From: Janthinobacterium saanense | GTDB lineage: Bacteria; Pseudomonadota; Gammaproteobacteria; Burkholderiales; Burkholderiaceae_D | Reading direction: 5' to 3' | Length of the DNA stretch: 64,000 nt | NCBI RefSeq assembly: GCF_014200675.1 | Contig: NZ_JACHCI010000001.1 | Span: 124,001 to 188,000 of the forward strand | Shown: one piece after another, positions 16,172 through 24,968 of the stretch | Layout of the letters: every line of letters begins with the position of its first letter | How positions within the stretch are numbered: position 1 is the stretch's first letter | The notes under the pieces: generated by a model | Databases searched by the model: none | What the model was told of the DNA's origin: nothing | What the model saw: the letters and a program-made list of their open reading frames with translations, nothing else | Made by a program: the position numbers and the translations under genes

Positions 16172-17035
16172 ATGAGCAACATTACCGTACTGGGCCTGGG
16201 TGCGATGGGATCGCGCATGGCGGCCAATCTTCTCAAGGCTGGCCATATACTGACCGTCTGGAACCGCACGCCAGAAGCGGCGGCAACACTGCTTGCGGCG
16301 GGTGCGCGGTTGGCGGCAACGCCGCGGGCAGCGGTGGCGGGCGCCGACTTCGTGCTGGCCATGCTGCGCGACGATGCCGCGTCGCGGCAGGTGTGGCTGG
16401 ATGCCGAACATGGTGCGCTGGCTGGCATGGCTGCGGGTGCTATCGCCATCGAAAGTTCGACCGTCACGCCGGGCTGGATACGCGAACTCGATGCGCAGGC
16501 AGCTGAATACGGCGTCGATCTGCTCGAAGCGCCGGTGGCCGGTTCCCGTCCGCAGGCGGAAGCGGGGCAACTGATTTTCCTGGCCGGTGGCGATGCCGCG
16601 ACCCTGGAGCGTTGCCAGCCGCTGCTCAAGGCCATGGGGGCTGCCGTGCACCTGGTGGGTCCGGTCGGCAATGGCGCTTTGACCAAGCTGTCCACCAATG
16701 CCCTGCTGGGCATACAGGTGACGGCGCTGGCCGAAGTGATTGGTTTGCTCAAGCGCAATGGCGCAGACGTGGAAACGGCTTTGAAAGCCATCTCGGCTAC
16801 GCCGGTATGGGCGCCCGTCAATCACATGCTGGTGTCGACCATGCTTAGCAGCAATTTCGCTCCGCAATTTCCGATAACGCTGATCGAAAAGGATTTCGGC
16901 TATGCCGTTGCGGCGGCGGGCGATAGCGAATCTATTCCCACCATCACGGCTGCGCATGGTGTGTTCCAGCAGGCTATCGAGCAGGGTTTGGGCGAGATCA
17001 ATATGACGGGTGTGGTGCAATTATTTGCTAAATAA
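16172..17035 (+). CDS. NAD(P)-dependent oxidoreductase, 3-hydroxyisobutyrate dehydrogenase family
   Basis: Beta-hydroxyacid dehydrogenase of 287 residues (HIBADH, tartronate semialdehyde reductase or succinic semialdehyde reductase type). The N-terminal Rossmann motif GLGAMGSRMA is at residues 7-16. The substrate-binding signature is LLEAPVAGSRPQAEAGQL, and the catalytic Lys lies in GNGALTKLSTNALL. A C-terminal all-helical domain completes the fold. The ATG at 16172 follows AAGGAGAACATC; a longer in-frame start at 16148 would overlap that ribosome site and lacks similarity. Co-directional with the SDR 28 bases upstream; both may act in one oxidation/reduction pathway, substrate unknown. Confidence 0.9.
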   Translation: MSNITVLGLGAMGSRMAANLLKAGHILTVWNRTPEAAATLLAAGARLAATPRAAVAGADFVLAMLRDDAASRQVWLDAEHGALAGMAAGAIAIESSTVTPGWIRELDAQAAEYGVDLLEAPVAGSRPQAEAGQLIFLAGGDAATLERCQPLLKAMGAAVHLVGPVGNGALTKLSTNALLGIQVTALAEVIGLLKRNGADVETALKAISATPVWAPVNHMLVSTMLSSNFAPQFPITLIEKDFGYAVAAAGDSESIPTITAAHGVFQQAIEQGLGEINMTGVVQLFAK

Positions 17036-17110
17036 TTAAATTTTCTTGGCCGCAAGGTCTTGGTTTATGATGTTTCTAGCCATTCATCAACCATGACCTT
17101 GTGAGATGCC

Positions 17111-18193
17111 ATGACCCGTGTTGCGACTTCCCCGTCTGTCTCTGTCAGTGCAGCCCCGTTCGGGGTATTGCCCGATGGCACGCAGGTGACTGCTTACACC
17201 CTGGTTAACCGCCAGGGCCTGCGCATCAAGGTATTGGACTTTGGCGCCATCATCCAGGCCGTGCATGCGCCAGACCGGCATGGTGCATTCGCTGACGTGG
17301 TGCTGGGCTTCGATGGCATCGCACCGTATCTGAGCAATAACTGGTATCTGGGCGCCGTGGTGGGGCGGTTTGCCAACCGCATTGCACGCGGACGCTTCAG
17401 CCTCGATGGCCGCGATTACAGCCTGGCCGTCAACAACGGTGTCAATCATTTGCATGGCGGCAAGCAAGGTTTTCACCAGGTACTGTGGTCTGCCGAAGCC
17501 TATGAAAAAGAGGGGGCGGCGGGCATCGTGTTGACCCGCAGCAGCCCGGATGGCGAAGATGGTTATCCGGGCCGGCTGGACGTGACCCTGGTCTACGAAT
17601 TGAACGACGACAACGCTTTGAGCTTGCGTTATCACGCCACGACGGACCAGGCCACGCCCGTCAATCTGACCAATCACAGTTATTTCAATCTGGCGGGGCA
17701 GGGCGATATCCTGGCGCATGAAGTGATGATCGCGGCAGACCGCTACACGCCCGTCGATGCCGGCTCGATACCCACCGGGGAATTGGCCGATGTTGCTGGC
17801 ACACCGTTTGATTTGCGCCGTGCCACGGCGGTCGGCGCCGGCATTGATGCGGTGCATGAACAGATCCGTTTTGGCCATGGCTACGACCATAATTTCGTGC
17901 TCAATAAAAAGGCAGGCTCGTCGCTGGACCTGGCGGCCACCGCGCGCGATCCTGCCTCGGGGCGGGTGCTGGAGGTGTACACGCAAGCGCCTGGCGTGCA
18001 GCTGTACACGGGTAATTTTCTTGATGACAGTCAACATGGCAAGCAGGGCCCGCTGCAGCGTCGCGGCGCCCTGTGCCTGGAAACCCAGCATTTCCCGGAT
18101 TCCCCCAACCAGCCGCATTTTCCTGACTGCATAGTGCGGCCAGGTACACCGTATCAGACGCAAACGGTGTACCGCTTTACCACCGATGCCTGA
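17111..18193 (+). CDS. galM: aldose 1-epimerase (galactose mutarotase)
   Basis: Interconverts alpha and beta anomers of hexoses such as galactose and glucose, so that pathway kinases receive the right form. The 360-residue beta-sandwich carries the signature NHSYFNLAG with catalytic His189 and the base Glu324 in LETQHFPDSPNQPHFP. The conserved GRFANRIARGRFSLDG and NHLHGGKQGFHQVLW blocks are also present. No signal peptide is visible, so a cytosolic enzyme is expected. It is not clustered with other galactose genes. The start ATG at 17111 follows a weak GTGAG. Length and motifs fit GalM well. Confidence 0.93.
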   Translation: MTRVATSPSVSVSAAPFGVLPDGTQVTAYTLVNRQGLRIKVLDFGAIIQAVHAPDRHGAFADVVLGFDGIAPYLSNNWYLGAVVGRFANRIARGRFSLDGRDYSLAVNNGVNHLHGGKQGFHQVLWSAEAYEKEGAAGIVLTRSSPDGEDGYPGRLDVTLVYELNDDNALSLRYHATTDQATPVNLTNHSYFNLAGQGDILAHEVMIAADRYTPVDAGSIPTGELADVAGTPFDLRRATAVGAGIDAVHEQIRFGHGYDHNFVLNKKAGSSLDLAATARDPASGRVLEVYTQAPGVQLYTGNFLDDSQHGKQGPLQRRGALCLETQHFPDSPNQPHFPDCIVRPGTPYQTQTVYRFTTDA

Positions 18194-19480
18194 TCAGCGC
18201 GGCTGGTCTGATTCGGGCACTTCGAAGAAGAACAGTTGCACCAGCCGGCCATTGTCGGCCGTGTCGCCGAACACCTTGCTGATCGAATGAAAGTAATGGC
18301 CCTTGTACACAATCAAGCGGTTGTGGCGCATGGGCACTTCCAGCAAAGCTTCCCAGCTGTCGCGCTGGGCTTGCAGTTCGTTGAATTTCTGCACCTTGCT
18401 GTTGGGCAGCCAGCGTTTCTGGAATTCCTTGAAGCTGGGGTAGCCGCCCGCCTTGACGTCGGCCTCCGGCAGGCGCCGCGTCCAGCCGCTGGGACGGTGG
18501 CGCCAGAAGGTGGTGCCGCCGCTGCATTGTTCGGGTGGGTTCAGATACAGCACGCCCGCATAAAACTGGAAATTATTCCCCGTTTCATTATCGACGTGGA
18601 TATCGGTGCGCGCCGTCGCATCGGCATGGCTGAGGCGGTAGGACGCGTTGTCGGGTGAAATGAAAAGGATCTCGCGGCCCAGGGCGGTGGCGATGCGCTC
18701 CATGATGTCCTGGCAAGGCTGGCCTTCCGTCTGGCTACCCGGATAGTTTTGTCCCGCATAGCGCTGCGGCGCGAAGGGCAGGGTGAGTGCATGGGCACGC
18801 CAGGCGGCCGGGTCGGGCAGGAAGTCGTCGATGATGTGCAGATCGATATCCTGCAGGAAGCCGCGCACTTCATTGGCGACCTCCAGCGCGCTCAGTTTTT
18901 CGGGCTGTTGCGCTTGCGGGCTGGCAAAGCCGATGCGGCAGGCTTGCGCCATGGCCGGGTGCAGGACCAGACCGGTGGCATAACGGGCGAGCGCCAGTTC
19001 TTTCTGCCCGGTACGGTAATACAGTTCGGCCAGCCCCTGCAGGTTTTGCCAGCGCTCGGGGCGCAAGGCGTGGGCGCGTTCCAGTTCGGCGATGGCTTCC
19101 GGCAAGCGTTGCTTGCCTAGCAGCAACTCGGAATGGAGGATGGCGAAATCGTGTTCCCCTGGCGCCAGCCGGGCAGCCGTGGCGTAGCTGGCCAGCGCTG
19201 CCTCGCTGTCTGTTGCGCGCAGTACATTGCCCAGGTTGTAATGAAACAGGGCGTTGCCGGGTTGTTGCTTGAGAGACAATTTGATCAGTCCCAGGCCCAT
19301 GGCGTGCTGGCCCAGTTGCAGCATCGCCAGTCCCTGGCCATGCTGGGCCTCGGCCAGGCCTGGATCAAGCTTGTAGGCCGCCTGATAAGCGTTGATGGCT
19401 TCGATCAGCTTGCCTGCCTGGTGTAGCTGCTGGCCGGTTGCAAGTTGCTGCGTGGCTAGTGTACTTTTTTGTTCGCCCAT
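18194..19480 (-). CDS. TPR-repeat protein fused to a 2-oxoglutarate/Fe(II) oxygenase-like domain (DUF6445-like)
   Basis: A 428-residue two-part protein. Residues 1-180 are tetratricopeptide repeats (for example ALFHYNLGNVLRATDSEAALASYATAARLAPG). Residues about 205-428 form a double-stranded beta-helix oxygenase-like domain. Candidate iron ligands are His295 and Asp297 in DIHVDNE and a distal His (395 or 398) in YKGHYFHS, with Arg412 placed to bind 2-oxoglutarate. GVLYLNPPEQCSGGTTFW is typical of this fold. The start is placed at ATG 19480; an in-frame TTG nine codons earlier is possible. It is divergent from the phosphodiesterase gene. TPR-oxygenase fusions often hydroxylate proteins or peptides; the substrate is unknown. 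Catalytic activity is inferred from residues only. Confidence 0.78.
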   Translation of the reverse strand: MGEQKSTLATQQLATGQQLHQAGKLIEAINAYQAAYKLDPGLAEAQHGQGLAMLQLGQHAMGLGLIKLSLKQQPGNALFHYNLGNVLRATDSEAALASYATAARLAPGEHDFAILHSELLLGKQRLPEAIAELERAHALRPERWQNLQGLAELYYRTGQKELALARYATGLVLHPAMAQACRIGFASPQAQQPEKLSALEVANEVRGFLQDIDLHIIDDFLPDPAAWRAHALTLPFAPQRYAGQNYPGSQTEGQPCQDIMERIATALGREILFISPDNASYRLSHADATARTDIHVDNETGNNFQFYAGVLYLNPPEQCSGGTTFWRHRPSGWTRRLPEADVKAGGYPSFKEFQKRWLPNSKVQKFNELQAQRDSWEALLEVPMRHNRLIVYKGHYFHSISKVFGDTADNGRLVQLFFFEVPESDQPR

Positions 19481-19629
19481 GTTGTCGATTCCGCTGGAAG
19501 GTGGCAAACAGTGTAACTGAGTCAGCCTGAACGTGCCGAGGCCGCCGACTATGCTGTCAAACAGATAAACAGCTAGGGATTCCCCCTGTCATATGAGAAA
19601 ATTTCCGCCACGTTTACAGGGATAGAACT

Positions 19630-20541
19630 ATGTTGATCAGCCAGAAAAAAAATAAGACGGCCGCGCTGGCGCTGCTGTTGAGCATGTTCAGCACGGTTGC
19701 CCACGCCGATTGTATGGGCATGCAGGTACACGCCCATCGCGGTGCTGGAGATGCAGCAGAGAATTCATTGAGTGCGCTGCGCAATGCGTATTTCGGCACC
19801 TGGGATGGGGTTGAGACGGATCTGCAACTGTTGGCTGATGGCAACTGGGTGGCTTACCACGACTTGCTGACGGGCAGGGTGGTCGATACGGGCCAGCCGC
19901 GCGCCGTCAAGCAGATGGACAGCGATGACTGGCGCGTAGCCCGCATGAAAAATCACGGTGCGTTGACGGCGGAAACGCCGCCTTTCGTGGCCGACATCGC
20001 CGACCTGGCCACGGCGTTTCCCGAGAAAACCCTGAATGCGGAAATCAAGGATGTGGCGCCCTCGTGTGCGCCGGTGGAATCCCTGGTGGCGCAGTTGCGC
20101 AGCAACATCAAGCATGGCAACTGGTTCTTGACGTCCAGCGTGCCGAACAACCTCGTCTGCGCCCGCCGTGCCGATCCGCAAGGTTATCTGGGCGTGGTCG
20201 TGCTGGACCCTCGCCAGGCCCAGGCGGCTGGCGAAAGCAAGGTCAGCCGCCTTGCCGCGAAGGGGGCTCGTCCGCCCAAGCTGGACAAAGCCTGGCTGCA
20301 GCGCATGCAGCAGCAGATCGGCATGCCCATCGGCGTGCACATCGATGCGCGCAGCCTGGACGCCAATCCGCATTTGCTGGGCGACGCCGCCAACCTGGAC
20401 ATGCCCGTCTTCGTGTACGGCGCCGATGGCGACTCGGCCCTGGCCGCCTCCTTGCTGCGCGCACAAAAACGCAGCCACCGCTGGCCCAGCGGCGTAATAC
20501 TCGACGGTAATCCCGATACCTTTTGCGCGATGCTGGAATAG
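19630..20541 (+). CDS. glycerophosphodiester phosphodiesterase family protein, secreted
   Basis: A 303-residue GDPD-type TIM barrel that hydrolyses glycerophosphodiesters to glycerol-3-phosphate and an alcohol. A signal peptide (KNKTAALALLLSMFSTVAHA) precedes the catalytic HAHRGAG (His36, Arg37), the metal ligands Glu62 and Asp64 in VETDLQLLADG and the second catalytic His77 in AYHD. The C-terminal portion diverges from classical GlpQ (Cys-containing AEIKDVAPSC, VPNNLVCARR), so the exact substrate is open. Transcribed away from the TPR-oxygenase gene. The start ATG at 19630 is supported by the signal peptide; the GGGATAGAACT before it gives a weak ribosome site. Confidence 0.87.
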   Translation: MLISQKKNKTAALALLLSMFSTVAHADCMGMQVHAHRGAGDAAENSLSALRNAYFGTWDGVETDLQLLADGNWVAYHDLLTGRVVDTGQPRAVKQMDSDDWRVARMKNHGALTAETPPFVADIADLATAFPEKTLNAEIKDVAPSCAPVESLVAQLRSNIKHGNWFLTSSVPNNLVCARRADPQGYLGVVVLDPRQAQAAGESKVSRLAAKGARPPKLDKAWLQRMQQQIGMPIGVHIDARSLDANPHLLGDAANLDMPVFVYGADGDSALAASLLRAQKRSHRWPSGVILDGNPDTFCAMLE

Positions 20542-20575
20542 ACGAATCACCTTGCGTGTGGCGTATGCCAGTCGT

Positions 20576-21028
20576 TCAGGCAATCTGATCGGCTGGCAGC
20601 CGGTTGCGATCCTCCCATTGCGATGACAGTACCATCGAGGTGCTGGTCTTGCCGACTTGTCCCAGCGACTTCAGGCATGCCTGCAGGTGTTCCGGGCTTT
20701 TCAGGGCCAGGCGTATCAAGGCGCAATGGTTGCCTGTGGTGGCGTGCAGGGCCAGCACTTCCGGACGCGCTGCCGCCCAGGCATCGAGTGCATCGTGCGA
20801 CTCCACCGTAATATTGATGAAGGCTTCAAAGCTGTAACCGAGTGCGCGCAAGTTGAGCTGTAGCGAGAATTTTCCGATCACGCCAGTTTCTTCCAGGCGC
20901 TTGACTCTTTCCGTCACGGCGGGCGCCGTCAGGTGGATACGGCGGCCGATTTCAGAGTAGCTGAGGCGGGAATTTTCCTGTAGCAGGGAGAGAATTTTCC
21001 GGTCATAGGCATCCAGTGCATCATTCAA
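20576..21028 (-). CDS. Lrp/AsnC family transcriptional regulator
   Basis: A feast/famine-type DNA-binding regulator of 150 residues. The N-terminal AsnC-type helix-turn-helix (LDAYDRKILSLLQENSRLSYSEIGRRIHLTAPAVTERVKRLEETGVI, in outline residues 4-50) is followed by the RAM ligand-binding domain (residues about 65-140; ATTGNHCALIRLA). The start is TTG at 21028, eight bases after TTGGAG; no better ATG lies in frame. It is convergent with the phosphodiesterase and divergent from the gene at 21149. Proteins of this family respond to amino acids; the target here is unknown and could be the divergent gene. Confidence 0.9.
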   Translation of the reverse strand: MNDALDAYDRKILSLLQENSRLSYSEIGRRIHLTAPAVTERVKRLEETGVIGKFSLQLNLRALGYSFEAFINITVESHDALDAWAAARPEVLALHATTGNHCALIRLALKSPEHLQACLKSLGQVGKTSTSMVLSSQWEDRNRLPADQIA

Positions 21029-21148
21029 GGCATAGACTCCAAAAAAACTTCAAAACTGTCCCCTTCCGCAGAGGAATTCCTTCGAACCTGCATGGTGTCA
21101 TACGGTCGCGCTGCCTATCATAGCCACTACTGCAACGGAGGAGGAAAA

Positions 21149-21664
21149 ATGCATCAGTTTTCAAAAGTTCGGCACGTGAATGGCATCCACGATTTTGATT
21201 TTCTGTTGGGACAGTGGCATGTGGAAAACCGTAGGCTGAAACATCGGCTGCAGGGTAGTCATGAATGGGAAGAGTTCAGCGCTACCCAGTGTAATCAAGC
21301 TTTGCCCGCAGGCATAGGCAATTATGACGACTATATTGCCGCTCACTGGAAGCCAGATTTCGTCGGCTTGTCCTTGCGTCTGTTTAATCCGCAAACACAG
21401 TGCTGGAGCATCTATTGGCTCGATAACCAAACCGGTGGACTTGCTGCCAATGGCTTGCTGCAGCCACCCGTGGTGGGCAAGTTCGAGTCCGGCGTGGGCG
21501 TCTTCGAGGGCGAGGATATGCTCGATGGGCGGCCGATACGCGTGCGCTATACCTGGAGCGATGTTGCTAGCGGTACGCCTTGCTGGGAGCAATCGATGAG
21601 TGACGATGGCGGGGGCCATTGGGAACTGAACTGGCGCATGCGCTTTCGGCGTGTGTCGCCATAA
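21149..21664 (+). CDS. conserved hypothetical protein (FDFLLGQW-type)
   Basis: A 171-residue soluble protein with no signal peptide and no assigned function. The opening IHDFDFLLGQWHVENRRLK and repeated aromatic beta-strand segments (WSIYWLDNQTGGL, VRYTWSDVASGTPCWEQSMSDDGG, WELNWRMRF) suggest a small calycin-like or lipocalin-like beta-barrel, as in DUF1579-type proteins. This is a fold impression, not a match. The start ATG at 21149 follows a strong GGAGGAGG, which rules out the longer in-frame start at 21092. Divergent from the Lrp-type regulator, 120 bases apart. Confidence 0.7.
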   Translation: MHQFSKVRHVNGIHDFDFLLGQWHVENRRLKHRLQGSHEWEEFSATQCNQALPAGIGNYDDYIAAHWKPDFVGLSLRLFNPQTQCWSIYWLDNQTGGLAANGLLQPPVVGKFESGVGVFEGEDMLDGRPIRVRYTWSDVASGTPCWEQSMSDDGGGHWELNWRMRFRRVSP

Positions 21665-21749
21665 AATAGTGGTGAAAGCAGATGCGGATATGGGATGATT
21701 CCTATCCACAATCACACACTATTTACGCCACCGCACCGCTGGATACGCC

Positions 21750-22337
21750 ATGACCATGCAAGCCTTGAACCCATCCGCGACACTCGCCGGCAGCGCCATC
21801 GGCGCCATGTTCTTTTCCATTTTCGGCGGCGCCTGGGTGGCGGCCTGGTGTGTGCAAAGCTATGGTCCACAGCCGCTCAAGGTGTTGCCGATCGCTGCCA
21901 TTGCTGCTTTCCTGTTCATGCTGGCCTGGCGCCAGTTCAGCCGCAACCGCGTCGCCCACAAGGCGCAGGAAGCCACGCCCGAGGCCAAGCGTTCGGGCAG
22001 GCTGTTCAACATCATCAACGCGGTCCAGTGGATTGCCATTTTTATCGTCGGTAATGTGCTCAAGAATATGGGATGGCAGGCATGGTTCATTCCCGCTGTT
22101 ATCCTTATCGTCGGCCTGCATTTCTTTCCGCTGGCCTGGCTGTTCAAGGCCCGCCGCCATGTGGCCATCGGCCTGGCGCTGTGTGTATGGGCCATCGGCT
22201 ACCCCCTGACCTTGCGCCATGGTCCCGTCAATCCGGGCGGTTGCCTGGGCGCTGGATTGATCTTGTGGACGGCGGCCGTGTCGGCCTTGCGCGCCGGTTT
22301 TGCCGTGCAGCACAAGCCGCTCCCGCCCCACAACTAA
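21750..22337 (+). CDS. small integral membrane protein of unknown function
   Basis: A 195-residue hydrophobic protein with about five to six transmembrane helices: residues about 12-34, 45-62, 88-105, 108-130, 140-155 and 170-185. A charged cytosolic loop (RNRVAHKAQEATPEAKRSGR) falls between helices two and three. I do not recognise a functional signature; conserved-looking stretches are GSAIGAMFFSIFGGAW and NVLKNMGWQAWFIPAVILIVGLHFFPL. Either ATG (21750 or 21756) is possible. It ends about 80 bases before the LacI operator and has no evident functional link to that operon. Confidence 0.7.
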   Translation: MTMQALNPSATLAGSAIGAMFFSIFGGAWVAAWCVQSYGPQPLKVLPIAAIAAFLFMLAWRQFSRNRVAHKAQEATPEAKRSGRLFNIINAVQWIAIFIVGNVLKNMGWQAWFIPAVILIVGLHFFPLAWLFKARRHVAIGLALCVWAIGYPLTLRHGPVNPGGCLGAGLILWTAAVSALRAGFAVQHKPLPPHN

Positions 22338-22415
22338 GCTTTTCCAACGGCCCGGACAGGGCCGTTCCTGCCGCATCGCACCATCGATAATGTTTGCATC
22401 GGTTTGCTGCCTGGC

Positions 22416-22443
22416 TTATAAATGTAATCGATTACATTTATAA
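22416..22443. promoter_or_regulatory. 28-bp perfect palindrome, likely LacI-family operator
   Basis: Left half TTATAAATGTAATC and right half GATTACATTTATAA are exact reverse complements with no spacer. The central CG-containing core TGTAATCGATTACA is the kind of site LacI/GalR proteins bind. It ends nine bases before the start codon of the LacI-type gene at 22453, so binding would block the whole downstream operon, including the regulator itself. Confidence 0.8.
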
Positions 22444-22452
22444 AGAAATCCC

Positions 22453-23481
22453 ATGCCACCCGTCGTACCGAATCAGCCGCCGCCAGACTCTGCCGTCTCC
22501 ATCAGCGCCGTTGCCGCGCATGCCGGGGTATCGGTGGCGACCGTGTCGCGCGTGATGAATCAGCAGAGCGGGGTGCGCATACCCACGCGCGACAAGGTGC
22601 TGGCTTCGGTGGCGGCGCTCGGTTACCGCATGAACCATTTGGCGCGCAGCTTGCGCACGGCCGAGAGCCGCATGCTGCTGACCATGGTGCCGGACGTGGG
22701 CAATCCTTTCTATGCCCAGATCGTGCGCGGCATCGATACGGTGGCGCGCGAGCATGGTTATTTCGTGTTGCTGTGCGATACGGGTGCCGATGCGGGCCGC
22801 GAACGTTCCTACTTTGATTTGCTGCGCATGCACCGCGCCGATGGCGCCATCTGCCTCGATCCCGACACGGTGCAGCATGCCTTGTCGCATGAATCGGCCA
22901 GCCTGCCGTGGGTGGCCTGCTGCGAATTCGATCCCGGCGTGGCCGTGCCCTATGTGGGCATCGACAATCACCGGGCGGCCTCCGAGGCGGTCGCGCATTT
23001 ATTGTCCCGAGGACATACGCGTATCGGCTTGATCAATTCCGATGAGCGCTACCTGTATGCGCGGCAACGCCAGCAGGGTTATCTGGACACGCTGGCCGGC
23101 GCCGGCTTGCCCGTTTCGCCGCAATGGCTGAGCACGGTGCAAAGCCTGGACTATGAAGCGGGCAAGCTGGCCACGCTGGACATGATGGCGCAAGCTAATG
23201 CGCCCACGGCCATCTTTGCCGTATCGGACACGCTGGCCATCGGCGTGCTGAGTGCGCTGCGCCAGCTGGGCAAGCGGGTGCCGCAAGACGTGGCCGTGAT
23301 CGGTTTTGACGATATCGCGATTGCCGCGCAAATCGATCCGGGCCTGACCACCATTGCGCAGCCGATGCGCGAACTGGGCGAGACGGCGGCGCGCTTGCTG
23401 CTGCAGCGCCTGGCGGACCCGGCGGCGCAAGTGCCTGGGGTGTTGTTAAACCATAACTTGGTTTTGCGAGGGAGTGCATAG
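22453..23481 (+). CDS. LacI family transcriptional regulator of the sugar operon
   Basis: A 342-residue repressor. The N-terminal LacI helix-turn-helix (ISAVAAHAGVSVATVSRVMNQQSGVR, residues about 17-42) is followed by the hinge helix region (YRMNHLARSLRT) and a periplasmic-binding-protein-like sensor domain (VGIDNHRAASEAVAHLLSRGHTRIGLI, IFAVSDTLAIGVLSALR, VIGFDDIAIA). The effector is presumably the transported sugar or a derivative. The gene starts nine bases after a 28-bp palindrome, which points to autoregulation. Its stop overlaps the GTG of the ABC ATPase gene by one base, so it is the first gene of the operon and co-translated with the transporter. Confidence 0.93.
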   Translation: MPPVVPNQPPPDSAVSISAVAAHAGVSVATVSRVMNQQSGVRIPTRDKVLASVAALGYRMNHLARSLRTAESRMLLTMVPDVGNPFYAQIVRGIDTVAREHGYFVLLCDTGADAGRERSYFDLLRMHRADGAICLDPDTVQHALSHESASLPWVACCEFDPGVAVPYVGIDNHRAASEAVAHLLSRGHTRIGLINSDERYLYARQRQQGYLDTLAGAGLPVSPQWLSTVQSLDYEAGKLATLDMMAQANAPTAIFAVSDTLAIGVLSALRQLGKRVPQDVAVIGFDDIAIAAQIDPGLTTIAQPMRELGETAARLLLQRLADPAAQVPGVLLNHNLVLRGSA

Positions 23482-24968
23482 TGAGCGTTGCTGTCGGTTT
23501 TGAGGGCATCTGCAAGGATTTCGGTCCCGTGCGCGTCTTGCATGGCGTCACGTTTAGCTTGTCGCCGGGGCGCGTGTACGGCTTGCTGGGGGAAAACGGC
23601 GCGGGCAAGTCGACCCTGATGAAAATCCTGGCCGGTTATGAAGCCGTGAGCGAAGGGCAATTGCTGATCGATGGCCAGCCGCAGCGTTTTAGCAGTTCGC
23701 GCGCGGCGGAGTCGGCCGGCATCGTGCTGATACACCAGGAATTCAACCTGGCCGAACACCTGACGGTGGCGCAGAACATGTTTTTGGGCCATGAAAAAAC
23801 GCGGGGCTGGCTGCTCGACGAAGCCGCGATGAAGCAGGAAGCGGCGCGCTATCTGCGCCAGGTAGGGCTGGATATCTCTCCCGATACGAAAATCCGCGAC
23901 CTGATCGTGGCGGAGAAGCAACTGGTGGAGATCGCCAAGGCTTTATCGCGCCGCGCCCGCTTTCTGATCATGGATGAACCCACTGCCACGCTCACGTCTT
24001 CCGAGACGCAGCGCCTGTTTGCCGTGATGGCGCAACTGAAGGCCGACGGCGTCACCATCCTCTATATTTCCCACAAGCTTGATGAAGTCGAGCGCAATAC
24101 GGATGAAGTCATCGTCATGCGCGACGGGCGTTTCGTCACGCGCGAACTGACGGCCAGCCTGACGCGCCAGCAAATGGCGAACTTGATGGTGGGGCGTGAA
24201 TTGTCGGACATGTTTCCTGCAAAAACGGCGGTGGCGGCGGACGCGCCGGTGCTCCTGAAAGTCGATGGTCTGTCCGTGCCGGGCTGGGCGAAAGAATTAT
24301 CGTTCGAAGTGCGGGCCGGCGAGGTGCTGGGCTTTGCGGGCCTGGTGGGCGCGGGGCGCACGGAATCGTTTGAAGCCGTGCTGGGTTTGCGCTCGCGCAG
24401 CGCCGGCACGATTAGCCTGAATGGCAAGCCGGTCGATATCCGCACGCCCAAGCAAGCCATGCAGCATGGTTTGACCTATCTGAGCGAAGACCGCAAGGGC
24501 AAAGGGCTGCATGTGAACCTGGGTTTGCGTGAAAACCTGACCATGATGACGATGGAACGCTACGCCGCGCCCTGGCTGGACGTGAAAGCAGAAAAGGCGG
24601 CGCTGGCCACGGCGGTGCAGGATTTCAATATCCGCACGGGCGACCTGGAGAGCCGCGCGCGCATGTTGTCGGGCGGCAACCAGCAAAAGCTGGCGCTGGC
24701 GAAATACCTGCATTCCGATCCGCGCGTCATCGTGCTCGACGAGCCCAGCCGTGGCGTGGACGTGGGCGCCAAGCGCGACATCTATTTCCTGATCCACAGA
24801 CTGGCCGCCGAAGGGCGCGCCGTGATCGTGATTTCTTCCGAACTGATTGAATTGATCGGCCTGTGCCACCGCGTCGCGGTGATGCGCGCAGGCAGTTTGC
24901 AAACCACGCTCGGCGCCGAGCACCTGACTGAAGAGGAGTTGATTGCCCATGCAACCGGCACGCACTGA
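23481..24968 (+). CDS. sugar ABC transporter ATP-binding protein (tandem-domain, RbsA/MglA type)
   Basis: A 495-residue ATPase with two fused nucleotide-binding domains, as in ribose, galactose and xylose importers. The first domain has Walker [10 protein letters not shown] (residues 37-45) and Walker [12 protein letters not shown]. The second has the degenerate Walker A usual for this family, the ABC signature LSGGNQQK and [16 protein letters not shown]. It energises import through the permease encoded next. The start is GTG at 23481, overlapping the regulator stop by one base. Its last 20 bases overlap the start of the permease gene. Substrate specificity cannot be read from the ATPase. Confidence 0.95.
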   Translation: MSVAVGFEGICKDFGPVRVLHGVTFSLSPGRVYGLLGENGAGKSTLMKILAGYEAVSEGQLLIDGQPQRFSSSRAAESAGIVLIHQEFNLAEHLTVAQNMFLGHEKTRGWLLDEAAMKQEAARYLRQVGLDISPDTKIRDLIVAEKQLVEIAKALSRRARFLIMDEPTATLTSSETQRLFAVMAQLKADGVTILYISHKLDEVERNTDEVIVMRDGRFVTRELTASLTRQQMANLMVGRELSDMFPAKTAVAADAPVLLKVDGLSVPGWAKELSFEVRAGEVLGFAGLVGAGRTESFEAVLGLRSRSAGTISLNGKPVDIRTPKQAMQHGLTYLSEDRKGKGLHVNLGLRENLTMMTMERYAAPWLDVKAEKAALATAVQDFNIRTGDLESRARMLSGGNQQKLALAKYLHSDPRVIVLDEPSRGVDVGAKRDIYFLIHRLAAEGRAVIVISSELIELIGLCHRVAVMRAGSLQTTLGAEHLTEEELIAHATGTH

